This document shows, piece after piece, positions 52,411-62,369 of a stretch of DNA of 62,505 bases (its first letter is position 1; every line of letters begins with the position of its first letter). The stretch lies in assembly GCF_004745955.1 (NCBI RefSeq), contig NZ_SRLD01000032.1, positions 1 to 62,505 on the forward strand, in the 5' to 3' direction. The notes beneath the pieces are model-generated. The model was given only the letters and a program-made list of their open reading frames with translations. It was not told where the DNA came from and did no database searches. The DNA is from Hymenobacter elongatus (GTDB lineage Bacteria; Bacteroidota; Bacteroidia; Cytophagales; Hymenobacteraceae). A program made the translations under genes and the position numbers.

Positions 52411-52576
52411 CCCCAGAAGATACGCCGAAACCCGTAGAGCATCCTGAAAACCGCTCTAGGTGATGGTTCAAGATATTGATTTCCGGCACAATACCAGTGC
52501 GGCGGGCATTGGTTTCGACGGCGCAACTTACCAGCCTGCTATCGGCAAGTCTAAACGCCACTGGTGCGGGTTTGCG

Positions 52577-52584
52577 TACTTTTG
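52577..52584 (+). promoter_or_regulatory. Candidate -7 element of the chloride channel gene
   Basis: TACTTTTG is an exact TAnnTTTG match, and the preceding GCG is shared with the mraZ promoter. The start would be near 52590, 25 bases before the ATG at 52615. It lies inside a longer open frame and so argues for the shorter start. Confidence 0.55.
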
Positions 52585-52614
52585 GACGATCATAGTTTTG
52601 CCAAGCTCTACCGC

Positions 52615-53895
52615 ATGCACTTGCAACTACTTGCCCGCCTCTGGGCCGAATACCGGGTGTTATGCCTCTTCACTGCGCGGTGGGTAATTATCTGTACGGT
52701 GGTAGGCATCCTGGCCGGATCGGCATCGGCGGGCTTTCTGCTGGCCCTCGACTGGGTGACTGCGTGGCGGGAAACCCACCGCTGGATTATCATCTGTTTG
52801 CCGTTAGGAGGCTTGCTGGTGGGGCTGCTCTACTACTATCCGGGGCGGTCAGTCGAAGCTGGTAATAATCTGTTGCTCGACGAGATTCATCTGCCCCGCG
52901 CCGTGCTGCCACTGCGCATGGCGCCGCTGGTGTTGCTGGGCACACTGCTTACCCATCTTTTTGGGGGTTCCGCCGGGCGTGAGGGCACGGCCGTACAAAT
53001 GGGCGGGGCGCTGGCCGACCAGCTGACGCGGTGGCTGCGCCTGCACCAGCGAGAAAGGAAGCTGCTGCTAATTGCCGGAATCAGCGCGGGCTTTGCGTCC
53101 GTTTTTGGTACTCCGCTGGCAGGAGCCGTATTTGGGCTGGAGGTGTTTCTGCTAGGCCGTCTGCGCTACGATGCCCTGCTGCCCAGTCTGCTGGCCGCCA
53201 TCTGCGCCGACTGGGTAACGCGGGCCTGGGGCGTGGAGCATACCGCCTACCCGCTGCTACAGGCTCCCCCAATCACGGTAATTGGTGTGGCCAGTGCCGC
53301 GCTGGCGGGTATTCTGTTTGGCCTGAGCGCGCGGCTGTTCGTGGGCACTACGCACTGGGTAAGCAGCACCTTTAAGCGTTGGATTGCCTTTCCGCCGCTC
53401 CGGCCTATGGTGGGTGGTGCCGTTGTCGCGCTCGTGGTTTGGCTGTTGGGTACCACCGACTACATCGGACTGGGCATTCCAGTCATTACCCGTTCATTCG
53501 CGGAGCCGTTGCCGGTCTACGCTTTTGCGCTCAAGATCTTGCTGACCGCTCTCACCCTGGGAGCTGGCTTCAAAGGGGGAGAAGTAACCCCATTGTTTTT
53601 TGTGGGGGCCGCGCTCGGCAATGCGCTGGCTCCAGCGCTGCCTTTGACTATGCCCTTGCTGGCCGGCATGGGCTTCGTAGCGGTGTTCGCCGGGGCGGCC
53701 AATACGCCTCTTGCCTGCACCCTTATGGCTATGGAGCTATTTGGGCACGAATGCGGCTTGTATGCGGGCCTGGCGTGCGTGGTTAGCTACTTCTTTTCGG
53801 GGCACCGGGGTATATATGGGGCGCAGGTTATCGGGCAAAGCAAGCATGGCTTATGGGCGCGGCAGCAGGGCAAGCGCCTGCGCGACTTGCCCTAG
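52615..53895 (+). CDS. ClC-family chloride channel or H+/Cl- antiporter
   Basis: A 426-residue membrane protein with about ten TM helices. ClC signatures are present: GGSAGREGTAVQMG (GREGx with the gating Glu), GFASVFGTPLAGAVFGLEVF and GAGFKGGEVTPLFFVGAALGN. The first motif reads GGSAG where many antiporters have GSGIP, as in the YfeO/EriC-like bacterial subgroup. No CBS domains follow. I chose ATG 52615 because a promoter-like box lies just upstream. The gene lies 156 bases from the right end of the IS element. Confidence 0.88.
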   Translation: MHLQLLARLWAEYRVLCLFTARWVIICTVVGILAGSASAGFLLALDWVTAWRETHRWIIICLPLGGLLVGLLYYYPGRSVEAGNNLLLDEIHLPRAVLPLRMAPLVLLGTLLTHLFGGSAGREGTAVQMGGALADQLTRWLRLHQRERKLLLIAGISAGFASVFGTPLAGAVFGLEVFLLGRLRYDALLPSLLAAICADWVTRAWGVEHTAYPLLQAPPITVIGVASAALAGILFGLSARLFVGTTHWVSSTFKRWIAFPPLRPMVGGAVVALVVWLLGTTDYIGLGIPVITRSFAEPLPVYAFALKILLTALTLGAGFKGGEVTPLFFVGAALGNALAPALPLTMPLLAGMGFVAVFAGAANTPLACTLMAMELFGHECGLYAGLACVVSYFFSGHRGIYGAQVIGQSKHGLWARQQGKRLRDLP

Positions 53896-53949
53896 CCTGC
53901 GGGCCAGCCGAAGAAGGCTCGCCTCGCGCCGTTCTTGCTTCGAGCCGGC

Positions 53950-54477
53950 TTAAGCTGTAACCAGCTGCATAGCCTGTTCCTTCAGGAGTTGCAGGTAGAG
54001 CGAGTTATCCAGTTCTCCATTGCTGAGTAGGTATTGGTCGAGGCCTGGCAGCCGCACGCGGGAAGGCAATACCGTTGTGCCCAGATAAAACAGGATGTCC
54101 GTTAAGTGGCTGAGGGCCAGAATACCACCCTGCGTACCGGCGCTGAGTCCCACTAAGGCTGCTGTTTTGCCCCGAATACCACCGGGGTATGGTAGCCCGT
54201 CGATAAACGCCTTGAGCACACCAGGCATAGAGCAGTTATACTCCGGCACGATGAATACCAGTTTGTCAGCGGCCTCGGCTTGTTGGGCTAGCTTATTGAA
54301 GGCCTCATGTTTGCCCATGTTACCATACAGGGCCGAAGTAGTAAAATCGGCAGGTAAGTCCGCTAGGTCAAGAATCTGATACGGCGTATCCAGTTCGTCG
54401 AGCAGGGTAGCGTAAATATTGGCGATACGACGGGCGCGTGAGCCCGGACGGTTGGTACCAGCAACGATGGTAATCAT
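53950..54477 (-). CDS. NAD(P)H-dependent FMN reductase
   Basis: A 175-residue flavodoxin-fold enzyme. It has the FMN-binding motif IVAGTNRPGSRARRIA (GTNRxGS at about 7-13), VFIVPEYNCSMPGVLKAFID with PEYN, and a final dimerisation segment with YLGTTVLPSRVRLPGL. Such proteins reduce quinones, azo dyes or chromate in vitro; the physiological substrate is unknown. It is convergent with the chloride channel and stands alone before the sdh terminator. Confidence 0.9.
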   Translation of the reverse strand: MITIVAGTNRPGSRARRIANIYATLLDELDTPYQILDLADLPADFTTSALYGNMGKHEAFNKLAQQAEAADKLVFIVPEYNCSMPGVLKAFIDGLPYPGGIRGKTAALVGLSAGTQGGILALSHLTDILFYLGTTVLPSRVRLPGLDQYLLSNGELDNSLYLQLLKEQAMQLVTA

Positions 54478-54607
54478 TCGGAAGGTCAGAAAAGGGAAGG
54501 GGCACGGATGTTTCGGCCATTAAACTAGCGCAGTAAGTCGGAAAAGACCCAAAAGGTTGTGGGCAGGTCCAAAAACAGCGTACGATTACTACACCAGCTA
54601 CAAACAA

Positions 54608-54639
54608 AACGAGCGAAACGGCAGGCCGTTTCGCTCGTT
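54608..54639 (-). terminator. Intrinsic terminator of the sdhCAB operon
   Basis: AACGAGCGAAACGG and its exact inverse form a 14-bp stem with a 4-base loop (CAGG), 20 bases after the sdhB stop. TTTTG follows on the minus strand. Confidence 0.8.
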
Positions 54640-54659
54640 CACTACGTCAAAGTACACCT

Positions 54660-55445
54660 CTACGACAGGTTATTCGACGTCGCTTTGGCATTCAGGAATT
54701 CACGATTCAGCAAGGCAATGTTTTCCAGCGAAATACCTACGGGGCATTCTGCGGCGCATGAACCAATGTTGGTGCAGGCACCGAAGCCTTCGATATCCAT
54801 CTGGGCCACCATGTTTTCCACTCGGGTCTTGCGCTCTACATGGCCCTGGGGCAACAACGCCAGCTGCGAAATCTTGGCCGACACGAACAGCATAGCCGAG
54901 GCGTTTTTACAGGCCGCAACGCAGGCCCCGCACCCGATGCAGGTAGCAGCCTCAAACGCGCGGTCCGCAACGTCTTTCGGAATTGGAATTTCGTTGCCAT
55001 CCGGCGCGCCGCCAGTGTTCACGCTCACGTAGCCACCCGCCTGAATGATACGGTCGAAAGCAGAGCGGTCAACGCTCAGATCTTTGTTGACCGGAAAGGC
55101 ATTGGCCCGCCAAGGCTCGATAACGATTGTGTCGCCATCGGAGAATTTGCGCATGTGCAGCTGGCAGGTAGTGGTGCCCGTCTCCGGCCCGTGGGCGCGC
55201 CCGTTGATAAACAGGTTGCACGAGCCACAGATGCCTTCGCGGCAGTCGTGGTCGAAAGCTACGGGCTCGTCGCCGCGGCGTAGCAAGTCCTCGTTGAGGA
55301 CGTCCAGCATCTCCAGAAACGACATTTCTGGGGAAATATCCTTCACTTGGTAATCCACCACACGGCCCTCAGCAGTGCGGTTTTTCTGCCGCCACACTTT
55401 GAGCGTGAGGTTCATCGGTTTGGCATTTGGGTTACTTCCAGCCAT
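54660..55445 (-). CDS. sdhB: Succinate dehydrogenase/fumarate reductase iron-sulfur subunit
   Basis: A 261-residue subunit carrying three Fe-S clusters between the flavoprotein and the quinone site. The [2Fe-2S] ligands are CREGICGSC and a later Cys in TTTC. The [4Fe-4S] motif is [11 protein letters not shown] (about 175-185). The [3Fe-4S] motif is [14 protein letters not shown] (about 220-233). ATG 55445 (AGSNPN) is chosen; a later ATG at LTLKVW is also possible. It is the third gene of the operon, 120 bases after sdhA. The enzyme feeds the respiratory chain from the TCA cycle. Confidence 0.95.
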   Translation of the reverse strand: MAGSNPNAKPMNLTLKVWRQKNRTAEGRVVDYQVKDISPEMSFLEMLDVLNEDLLRRGDEPVAFDHDCREGICGSCNLFINGRAHGPETGTTTCQLHMRKFSDGDTIVIEPWRANAFPVNKDLSVDRSAFDRIIQAGGYVSVNTGGAPDGNEIPIPKDVADRAFEAATCIGCGACVAACKNASAMLFVSAKISQLALLPQGHVERKTRVENMVAQMDIEGFGACTNIGSCAAECPVGISLENIALLNREFLNAKATSNNLS

Positions 55446-55565
55446 TGTAGGGGGAATTTTCAATGTTGAGTTTTAAACCTTGAATGGGCTACCGCCTGAA
55501 CGAGAAAGGGTAGCGGGGCTTTGGGCTCCGCTACCACTTCAACATTCGACATCCAAAATTCAATA

Positions 55566-57500
55566 TTACTTATAGCTACGCTGGGTCAGCTTCACGTTAT
55601 CGAACTGCAGGCTTTCCTTATTTAGGACTTCTGGCTGATTGTCGCCCATGTACTGCCAGGCAGCCACGTAGGCGTAGTCGTCGTCGTTGCGCAAGGCTTC
55701 GCCTTCCGGCGTCTGGTATTCCTCGCGGAAGTGACCACCGCAGCTTTCGTTGCGGTCCAGGGCATCGTCCACCATTAGCTCACCTAGCTCAATAAAGTCG
55801 GCAACGCGGCCGGCTTTCTCCAGGGCTTGGTTCAACTCTTCGTTGGTGCCCACCAGCTTTAGGTCGCTCCAGAACTCCTTACGCAGCTTCTGAATTTCCT
55901 TCTTGGCGTGCGTCAAGCCTTCCTCACTACGGGCCATGCCGCAGTATTCCCACATGATGTGGCCCAAGTGCTTGTGGAAATCGTCGGGGGTGCGGGTGCC
56001 GTTGATGCTCAGGAATTTCTGAATCCGGGCACGTACTTCGGTTTCCGCTTCCGCAAAGGCCGGGTGCTCCGTCGTGACGGGTGTGGGAGGCGTTTGCGCC
56101 AGGTAATCGCCAATCGTGTACGGAATAACGAAGTAGCCATCAGCCAGGCCCTGCATCAGCGCCGAGGCCCCGAGGCGGTTGGCGCCGTGGTCGGAGAAGT
56201 TGCATTCGCCGGTAGCATAAAGGCCCGGTACTGTCGTTTGCAGGTTGTAATCTACCCACAGGCCGCCCATCGTGTAATGCACGGCAGGGTAGATGCGCAT
56301 CGGCTGCTCATATGGATTCTCGCCCGTAATCTTGGCGTACATATCGAACAGGTTACCATACTTCTGGCTTACCGCATTGGCCCCAGTGCGCTGAATGATG
56401 TCGGCAAAGTCGAGGTATACGGCTAGGCCGCTGCTACCTACGCCCCGGCCTTCGTCGCACATCTGCTTGGCATTGCGCGAGGCTACGTCGCGTGGCACCA
56501 GGTTGCCGAAAGCGGGATATTTACGCTCCAGGAAGTAGTCGCGCTCTTCCTCCGGGATGTCGCTCACCCGGATTTCGCCTTTGCGCAGGCGCTCCGCAGT
56601 TGCTACTTCCTTCGGAACCCATACCCGGCCATCATTGCGCAGCGACTCCGACATAAGCGTCAGCTTCGACTGGTAATCGCCCGAAACAGGGATACAGGTG
56701 GGGTGAATCTGGGTAAAGCAGGGGTTGGCGAAGAAAGCACCTTTTTTGTGCGCACGCCACGCGGCGGTGGCGTTGCAATACTTGGCGTTAGTACTCAGGT
56801 AGAATACGTTGCCGTAGCCTCCCGTTGCCAGTACCACGGCGTGGGCCGAGTGCTGCTCAATCTTGCCGTCAATCAGGTTTCGGGTAATAATACCACGGGC
56901 TTTACCGTCTACTATTACTACGTCCAGCATTTCGGAGCGCGTGTAGAGCTTCACTTTGCCATAGGCTACCTGCCGGCTCAAAGCCGAGTAGGCACCCAGC
57001 AAGAGCTGCTGTCCGGTTTGGCCCCGGGCATAGAATGTACGGCTTACCTGCGCTCCACCGAATGAGCGGTTGGCCAAAAGGCCACCGTATTCGCGGGCGA
57101 AAGGCACGCCCTGCGCCACGCACTGGTCGATAATGCTAACCGACACCTGCGCCAGGCGGTAGACGTTGGCTTCGCGGGCCCGGTAGTCACCACCTTTTAC
57201 AGTATCGTAGAAGAGACGGAAAATGGAGTCGCCGTCATTCTGATAATTTTTAGCGGCATTGATACCACCCTGTGCGGCGATGGAGTGCGCACGGCGGGGA
57301 GAATCATGGTAGGTAAACGCCTTCACGTTATAGCCCAACTCTGCCAGCGAAGCCGCAGCGGAGGCGCCTGCCAGGCCAGTGCCAACTACAATAACGTCGT
57401 ACTTCCGCTTGTTGGACGGGTTAACCAGCTTGACGTTAAACTTATGCTTATCCCACTTTTCGGCCAAGGGCCCCTCGGGAATTTTGGAATCCAATGTCAT
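55566..57500 (-). CDS. sdhA: Succinate dehydrogenase/fumarate reductase flavoprotein subunit
   Basis: A 644-residue FAD enzyme oxidising succinate to fumarate. It has [19 protein letters not shown] (about 36-54), the covalent FAD histidine in [14 protein letters not shown] (about 72) and [13 protein letters not shown]. Later motifs are [35 protein letters not shown] and GESCGG-type HFREE. The length exceeds E. coli SdhA and fits the Bacteroidota b558-type enzyme. The upstream sdhC stop is 20 bases before the start. Confidence 0.96.
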   Translation of the reverse strand: MTLDSKIPEGPLAEKWDKHKFNVKLVNPSNKRKYDVIVVGTGLAGASAAASLAELGYNVKAFTYHDSPRRAHSIAAQGGINAAKNYQNDGDSIFRLFYDTVKGGDYRAREANVYRLAQVSVSIIDQCVAQGVPFAREYGGLLANRSFGGAQVSRTFYARGQTGQQLLLGAYSALSRQVAYGKVKLYTRSEMLDVVIVDGKARGIITRNLIDGKIEQHSAHAVVLATGGYGNVFYLSTNAKYCNATAAWRAHKKGAFFANPCFTQIHPTCIPVSGDYQSKLTLMSESLRNDGRVWVPKEVATAERLRKGEIRVSDIPEEERDYFLERKYPAFGNLVPRDVASRNAKQMCDEGRGVGSSGLAVYLDFADIIQRTGANAVSQKYGNLFDMYAKITGENPYEQPMRIYPAVHYTMGGLWVDYNLQTTVPGLYATGECNFSDHGANRLGASALMQGLADGYFVIPYTIGDYLAQTPPTPVTTEHPAFAEAETEVRARIQKFLSINGTRTPDDFHKHLGHIMWEYCGMARSEEGLTHAKKEIQKLRKEFWSDLKLVGTNEELNQALEKAGRVADFIELGELMVDDALDRNESCGGHFREEYQTPEGEALRNDDDYAYVAAWQYMGDNQPEVLNKESLQFDNVKLTQRSYK

Positions 57501-57520
57501 CGGATGAACGAGGTTAGGGT

Positions 57521-58192
57521 TTATTTAAAAAAGTAGAAGTACAAAGGCATGGCAGCGAAACCGGCCGAAACCAGCACCGAGAAGCCGTAGCCAACGAGCT
57601 TAATAGCCGGGGTGTATTTGCGGTGGTTTAGTCCCAGCGTCTGGAAAGCACTGCGGAAGCCGTGAATCAGGTGGTAACCAAGGGCAATCTGCGCCGCTAC
57701 GTACAGTACCACGTACCACAATTGCTTGAAGGAAGTGGCAACAAGCGTGTAGAGGTCATCATTGTTGTTGATGTCCGGATCTAAATCGCCAAAGCGGGCA
57801 CGGTAGAAAAAGTTATACAAATGCACCAACAGGAAAATTAGAATAATGGTACCCAACAGGCCCATATTACGGGACTGCCAGGGGCTGTTTTGCTCGGCGT
57901 GGCTGCTGGTGTAGTTAGCACCCCGCGCTTTCTTGTTGCGCAGCGTGAGCATGATCGACTCGTAAATGTGAAAGCCGAACCCCAGCACCAAGACCCACTC
58001 TACGGTACGGATCAGCGGGTTGGTACCCATGAAGTGCGAATACACGTTGAAGGCCTGACCACCGTCATCCTTAAACAGCTGTAGATTGCCTACTAAATGA
58101 ACAACTAAAAAGGAGCACAGAAACAGGCCGGTGATGGCCATAACAATCTTGCGGCCAATGCTACTGGAAAACGTTTTACTGATCCAACTCAT
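57521..58192 (-). CDS. sdhC: Succinate dehydrogenase cytochrome b558 subunit
   Basis: A 223-residue membrane anchor with five TM helices and the b558 family pattern. His residues in helices ([48 protein letters not shown]) are candidate ligands for two haems. It is the single-anchor type that, with SdhA and SdhB, forms the diheme enzyme using menaquinone. It is the first gene of the operon and follows a good promoter. Confidence 0.92.
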   Translation of the reverse strand: MSWISKTFSSSIGRKIVMAITGLFLCSFLVVHLVGNLQLFKDDGGQAFNVYSHFMGTNPLIRTVEWVLVLGFGFHIYESIMLTLRNKKARGANYTSSHAEQNSPWQSRNMGLLGTIILIFLLVHLYNFFYRARFGDLDPDINNNDDLYTLVATSFKQLWYVVLYVAAQIALGYHLIHGFRSAFQTLGLNHRKYTPAIKLVGYGFSVLVSAGFAAMPLYFYFFK

Positions 58193-58232
58193 AGGAGCTA
58201 CTGGTGGTTTTGAAAGGGTCGGTTATACTGGT

Positions 58233-58263
58233 CAAAGGTACGTGCCGACCATGTACTAAACAA
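58233..58263 (-). promoter_or_regulatory. Promoter of sdhCAB
   Basis: On the minus strand a TTG (58263-58261) and TACCTTTG (58240-58233) are 20 bases apart, matching the Bacteroidota consensus. It gives a leader of about 36 bases. Confidence 0.7.
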
Positions 58264-58421
58264 TCCAAATCAGCGTTTAGTAGGGTGGTGAATCAATCTG
58301 TGGCTAAACCCGTTAGAATGTGATACCATATAAGCAACCCCGGGACCCGGATTTTTGTTAGGTTTCCAGACGGCTTTTCTCGACCTTCTTCTCTATCTCA
58401 GCTTTCTAATTACTTCCTTCT

Positions 58422-61271
58422 ATGAACCTTTCTTTACCGCAGACTGCCGGTAAATGGGTGATGGTGCTGATTGCCAGTGTAGTAAGTCTCTTGGGGCTTG
58501 CCTTTACGGCGGAAGCAACTCACATCCGGGCTGGTGATATTCAGGCAAAAAGCGACACTACGTATCCTTTCGGGGACAAGCGCAACAACCCGCGCCGCAT
58601 CTTCTTCAAGATGGTCACTTACACGGATTTCAAGCAGACATCCGTAGACAGCAAAGACATCACTATCTTCTTTGGCGATGGGACCAGCAGTGGTCTGAAT
58701 GGAGTACCGCGGTTCAGTGTGACGCCCGTTACGGACGATACGAACCGGAACGTATATTATTTTGAGCATACGTATACTGCTGACCGTAGCTACGTCGTAA
58801 GCTACATCGGTGAAAACCGGAATACGGGCGTCCAGAATATGAGTGAGTCGGCCAACCAGTCGTTCTATATCTCGACCCGTATTACCATCAACACTGAAAT
58901 CAACCGCTCCCCGGTCTTAAATGCGCCTGCTATTGATAAGGCCGCCCGCAATCAGGTATTTTTGCATAATCCCGCTGCCTCCGACGCTGATGGGGATTCT
59001 CTTTCCTACGAGTTGAGAGTGAGCCAGCAGGCCGGATCAGTTCAGTCGGCTTTAAGTAACAACAATACCCCTATTCCGCGCACCTGCTCGGGGTTCGTGT
59101 TTCCGGAGCAAGTGACGCCCATTGGCGTTAAAGTCCCGTATCTGGGCGACCCAGGCGGTGGCCCGGCCATTTTTACGATCGATCCGATAACGGGCCAGAT
59201 AGTCTGGAATGCCCCCAACCGGATAGGTGACTTCAACGTGGCCTTCATTGTGAGGGAATGGCGGCGTACCGAGTTTGGCGTGCGCCAGATTGGGGAGGTT
59301 ATTCGGGATATGCAGATCGTGGTGGATGGCACCGTGAACCTGCGGCCGACAGTGTTTATTCCCCAGGATATCTGTGTGGTAGCTGGTGTGCAGGTTCGCA
59401 AGAACGTGACGGCTACTGACCCCGAGCGTAACCCGGTGACAATTTCAGCCTTTGGCGGTATTTTTGGCCGGCCCGTGGCCCCGGCTACTTTCGTGCAGGA
59501 CGCACTGGGGCCGCAGCCGATAGCGCACGGCATCTTTCGCTGGACCCCCCAATGCTTCGACGTAGCTACCCAACCTTACCTGGTTCTCTTTAAGGCCCAG
59601 GATAAACCAGCGACGGGCGTAACCCCGCTGATTGACGAGAAGGTCTGGCGCATAAGAGTAGTGGGGCCCCGGCCAGAGAACGTCAAGGGCCAGCAAAGGC
59701 AAAACAACATCCGGCTGAAGTGGGACAGCTACTTCTGTCAGAATGCGGATAGCCTGATTATCTACCGCAAGCAGGGAACGGGCGCAATTGCCGCCGACAC
59801 CTGCGTGACGGGCGTGCCGGCTTCTAGTGGGTATGTGCGCATTGGGGCTGTCAGCGACACTGCCCGGACTTTCATCGACACTGGGGGCACGGCGGGCCTG
59901 CAGCGCGGTAGCACCTATTGCTACCGCATATACGCCACGTTCCCGCTTCCTGCAGGTGGTGCCAGCCTGGCCTCTCTGGAAACGTGCGTGACGCTGGAGG
60001 GAGCCCCGGCCGTACTCACCAACGTGACCATTGACCGTACCAACCGCACCAGCGGGCAGGTGACGGTACGCTGGAACAAGCCGCAAAGTGCCACTCCATT
60101 TGCCAACCCCGCCTACACGCTGTATCGGGCACCGGGGCTGCAGCCCGGCGCTGCGCAGTTCAAAGTGGTCAAAACGACGAAAGACCTGGACGATATTTCC
60201 TTTGTAGACGCGGGGCGTAACACACTAGATAGCGCTTTCACCTATCGTTTGGTGTTTTCCTACACGGGCTCATCGCCCGAACCCTCGCAGGCTAGCTCCG
60301 TGCGGCTGAGCGGTGCTGCCGATGCCGGCGCTACACTTATTAATCTGAGCTGGGCCTTCCGGGTGCCGTGGAACAACGGGGCTCCGGGCCGTAACACCAG
60401 TATTTATCGTCGGGACCCCGGCAGTACTACGTTTGTGCTGCTGGATGCTGTGCCCGGCAGTACCACCACGTACGTTGACCGAGGCGCTCGGCGACCGTTG
60501 GTACGCGGCGAGCAGTACTTCTACTATGTTCAGACCAATGGTACCTACAATGACCCGAAGCTACCCGATCCGCTGCTGAACCTGAGCCAGGAGCTGCCGG
60601 TGCTGTTTGTGCCAATGCCCTGCCCGCCAGTCTTGACTATTGAGAGTGATTGTGAACAGCTGAAAACCCGGGTGCTCAACCGCCCCGGCTATTTCCCTGC
60701 CCAGGGTGAAACCTATACCAACGAGCTGAAGTGGGAGCTGGATACCAACAACCCGACGGGCTGTAGCGTGGATATTGCTTACTACCGCATCTTCTACCGC
60801 CGCCCAACAGACGTGAGCCTCACGCTTATCGACTCGACCAGTAGCCCGGTTCGCGCCTATTCGCACACGGGGCTCAAAGAACAAGCCGCCTGTTACGCGG
60901 TGCAGTCGGTGAGTAGGCTGGGGAACCGGCGCAGTATGCTGAGCGACACGGTATGCGTAGATAACTGCGTGATATTCGAGATGCCGAACATCTTTACGCC
61001 CAACGGCGACGGCATTAACGACACGTTCCGGCCCCGCGTGGCCTCGCCGTTGCGGAAGGTGCGCTTCCAGGCCTTCAACCGCTGGGGCGTGAAGGTATTC
61101 GAAGGCGACGCAGATACGAATATCAACTGGACCGGTACTAAGACCTCTGGTGAGCGGGGCAAGGGGATGCAGGTTCCCGACGGCGTCTATTACTACTTGG
61201 CAGAAGTAGAGTTTGCCGACGCCAATTCCACGAAGATTACCTATAAAGGGTGGGTGGAAATAACCCACTAA
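58422..61271 (+). CDS. Large secreted protein with T9SS type B (gliding-associated) C-terminal domain
   Basis: A 949-residue protein. A signal peptide (about 1-32, ending FTAEA) leads to an N-terminal beta-sandwich region with RAGDIQAKS and DITIFFGDG. A cadherin-like segment follows (ASDADGDSLSYELR, about 190-203), then FN3-like repeats (about 420-720). A final type B sorting domain (about 850-949) shows MPNIFTPNGDGINDTF, FQAFNRWGVKVFEG and GVYYYLAEVEF. Proteins of this class pass through the type IX system and are displayed or released; a role in adhesion or gliding is inferred. No T9SS machinery genes are in the window. Confidence 0.9.
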   Translation: MNLSLPQTAGKWVMVLIASVVSLLGLAFTAEATHIRAGDIQAKSDTTYPFGDKRNNPRRIFFKMVTYTDFKQTSVDSKDITIFFGDGTSSGLNGVPRFSVTPVTDDTNRNVYYFEHTYTADRSYVVSYIGENRNTGVQNMSESANQSFYISTRITINTEINRSPVLNAPAIDKAARNQVFLHNPAASDADGDSLSYELRVSQQAGSVQSALSNNNTPIPRTCSGFVFPEQVTPIGVKVPYLGDPGGGPAIFTIDPITGQIVWNAPNRIGDFNVAFIVREWRRTEFGVRQIGEVIRDMQIVVDGTVNLRPTVFIPQDICVVAGVQVRKNVTATDPERNPVTISAFGGIFGRPVAPATFVQDALGPQPIAHGIFRWTPQCFDVATQPYLVLFKAQDKPATGVTPLIDEKVWRIRVVGPRPENVKGQQRQNNIRLKWDSYFCQNADSLIIYRKQGTGAIAADTCVTGVPASSGYVRIGAVSDTARTFIDTGGTAGLQRGSTYCYRIYATFPLPAGGASLASLETCVTLEGAPAVLTNVTIDRTNRTSGQVTVRWNKPQSATPFANPAYTLYRAPGLQPGAAQFKVVKTTKDLDDISFVDAGRNTLDSAFTYRLVFSYTGSSPEPSQASSVRLSGAADAGATLINLSWAFRVPWNNGAPGRNTSIYRRDPGSTTFVLLDAVPGSTTTYVDRGARRPLVRGEQYFYYVQTNGTYNDPKLPDPLLNLSQELPVLFVPMPCPPVLTIESDCEQLKTRVLNRPGYFPAQGETYTNELKWELDTNNPTGCSVDIAYYRIFYRRPTDVSLTLIDSTSSPVRAYSHTGLKEQAACYAVQSVSRLGNRRSMLSDTVCVDNCVIFEMPNIFTPNGDGINDTFRPRVASPLRKVRFQAFNRWGVKVFEGDADTNINWTGTKTSGERGKGMQVPDGVYYYLAEVEFADANSTKITYKGWVEITH

Positions 61272-61288
61272 TGCAGCTGAATTCTCTG

Positions 61289-61324
61289 AAAAGCCTGCTT
61301 CCGCATCCGGAAGCAGGCTTTTTT
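61289..61324 (+). terminator. Intrinsic terminator after the surface protein gene
   Basis: The stem AAAAGCCTGCTTCCG/CGGAAGCAGGCTTTT with a four-base loop ends in T6, 17 bases after the stop. Confidence 0.85.
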
Positions 61325-61390
61325 ATTCCCGTATCTTGCCGCCCCAATCAGCCACAGATTCCTCTTTTTTTTCCGACCTCAACCTTCCGT

Positions 61391-62278
61391 ATGAGAGCAG
61401 TTATTTTCCCCGGCCAGGGCAGCCAGTTTTCTGGCATGGGCCGCGACTTGTATGAGCAGTACCCCGCCGCCCGCCAGCTCATGGATCAGGCCAACGAAAT
61501 TCTGGGTTTCCGTCTCACCGATGTCATGTTTACAGGCTCCGATGACGACCTGCGCCAAACCAACGTTACGCAGCCCGCCATTTTTCTGCATTCCGTGGCC
61601 CTTGCCGCCGTGCTGCCCGACCTGCGCCCCGAGATGGTAGCCGGTCACTCGCTGGGTGAATTTTCGGCTTTGGTAGCTGCTAAGGTGCTCACGTTCGAAG
61701 ACGCCATTCAGCTGGTAGCCCAGCGGGCCCAGGCCATGCAGGCGGCCTGCCAGGAGCAGCCCGGCACCATGGCCGCCATCCTCGCCCTCGACGACGAGAC
61801 GACGGTACGCATTTGCCAGGAAATCACGCAGGGTGGGGATGTGGTGGTGGCCGCCAATTTCAACTGCCCCGGGCAGCTGGTCGTTTCCGGCAGCCAGCGC
61901 GGCATCGAGCTGGCCTGCGAGCAGCTGAAGGCCGCCGGAGCCAAGCGGGCATTGCCGCTGCCCGTGGGCGGCGCGTTTCACTCCCCACTGATGCAGTCGG
62001 CGGAGGCGGCGCTGGCCCAGGCCATCGAGCGTACGCAGTTTTCGGCCGGCTTGTGCGCCGTGTACCAGAACGTGGATGCTGCCCCGCACCGCGACCCGGA
62101 CGAAATCCGTCAGAACCTGGTGCGCCAGCTCACAGCTCCCGTCCGCTGGACGCAGAGCGTGCAGCGCATGGTAGCCGATGGGGCTACCGAGTTTGTGGAG
62201 TGCGGCCCCGGTAAGGTTTTGCAGGGACTGGTGAAGAAGATTGCGCCCGAAGTGGCGGGTAGCTCGGCGGTGGTGTAG
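61391..62278 (+). CDS. fabD: Malonyl-CoA:ACP transacylase FabD
   Basis: A 295-residue enzyme that loads malonyl groups on acyl carrier protein for fatty acid synthesis. The N-terminal FPGQGSQFSGMG has the oxyanion Gln (about residue 9). The catalytic Ser87 is in GHSLGEFSAL, with Arg in QRAQAMQ and the catalytic His197 in GGAFHSPLM. The end shows FVECGPGKVLQGLVKK. ATG 61391 is used because the longer open frame upstream crosses the preceding terminator. It stands alone here, apart from other fab genes. Confidence 0.95.
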   Translation: MRAVIFPGQGSQFSGMGRDLYEQYPAARQLMDQANEILGFRLTDVMFTGSDDDLRQTNVTQPAIFLHSVALAAVLPDLRPEMVAGHSLGEFSALVAAKVLTFEDAIQLVAQRAQAMQAACQEQPGTMAAILALDDETTVRICQEITQGGDVVVAANFNCPGQLVVSGSQRGIELACEQLKAAGAKRALPLPVGGAFHSPLMQSAEAALAQAIERTQFSAGLCAVYQNVDAAPHRDPDEIRQNLVRQLTAPVRWTQSVQRMVADGATEFVECGPGKVLQGLVKKIAPEVAGSSAVV

Positions 62279-62300
62279 GAACTGCTCGTCGGTTAGCAAA

Positions 62301-62331
62301 AGAGCGTCACGGGGCTGTTTCGTGGCGCTCT
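62301..62331 (+). terminator. Hairpin terminator after fabD
   Basis: AGAGCGTCACG pairs with CGTGGCGCTCT (one T-G pair) across a nine-base loop, 22 bases after the stop. The T-tract is weak. Confidence 0.6.
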
Positions 62332-62369
62332 CTGCCTTATAGCGGTTTCGTGAACAGTGTGGCCAGTTA

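Larger units (their letters stand above)
51445..52458. mobile_element. Complete IS630-family insertion sequence
   Basis: A 1010-bp element at 51447-52456. The terminal repeats GAGCAGATTTCAGG (51447-51460) and CCTGAAAACCGCTC (52443-52456) match with two mismatches. They are flanked by TA on both sides (51445-51446 and 52457-52458), the expected target duplication of this family. The single transposase gene fills it on the minus strand. Confidence 0.88.

Noticed and set aside
51464..52447. Plus-strand 327-codon open frame across the IS element
   Set aside because: It is antisense to the IS630 transposase, whose motifs are clear on the minus strand.
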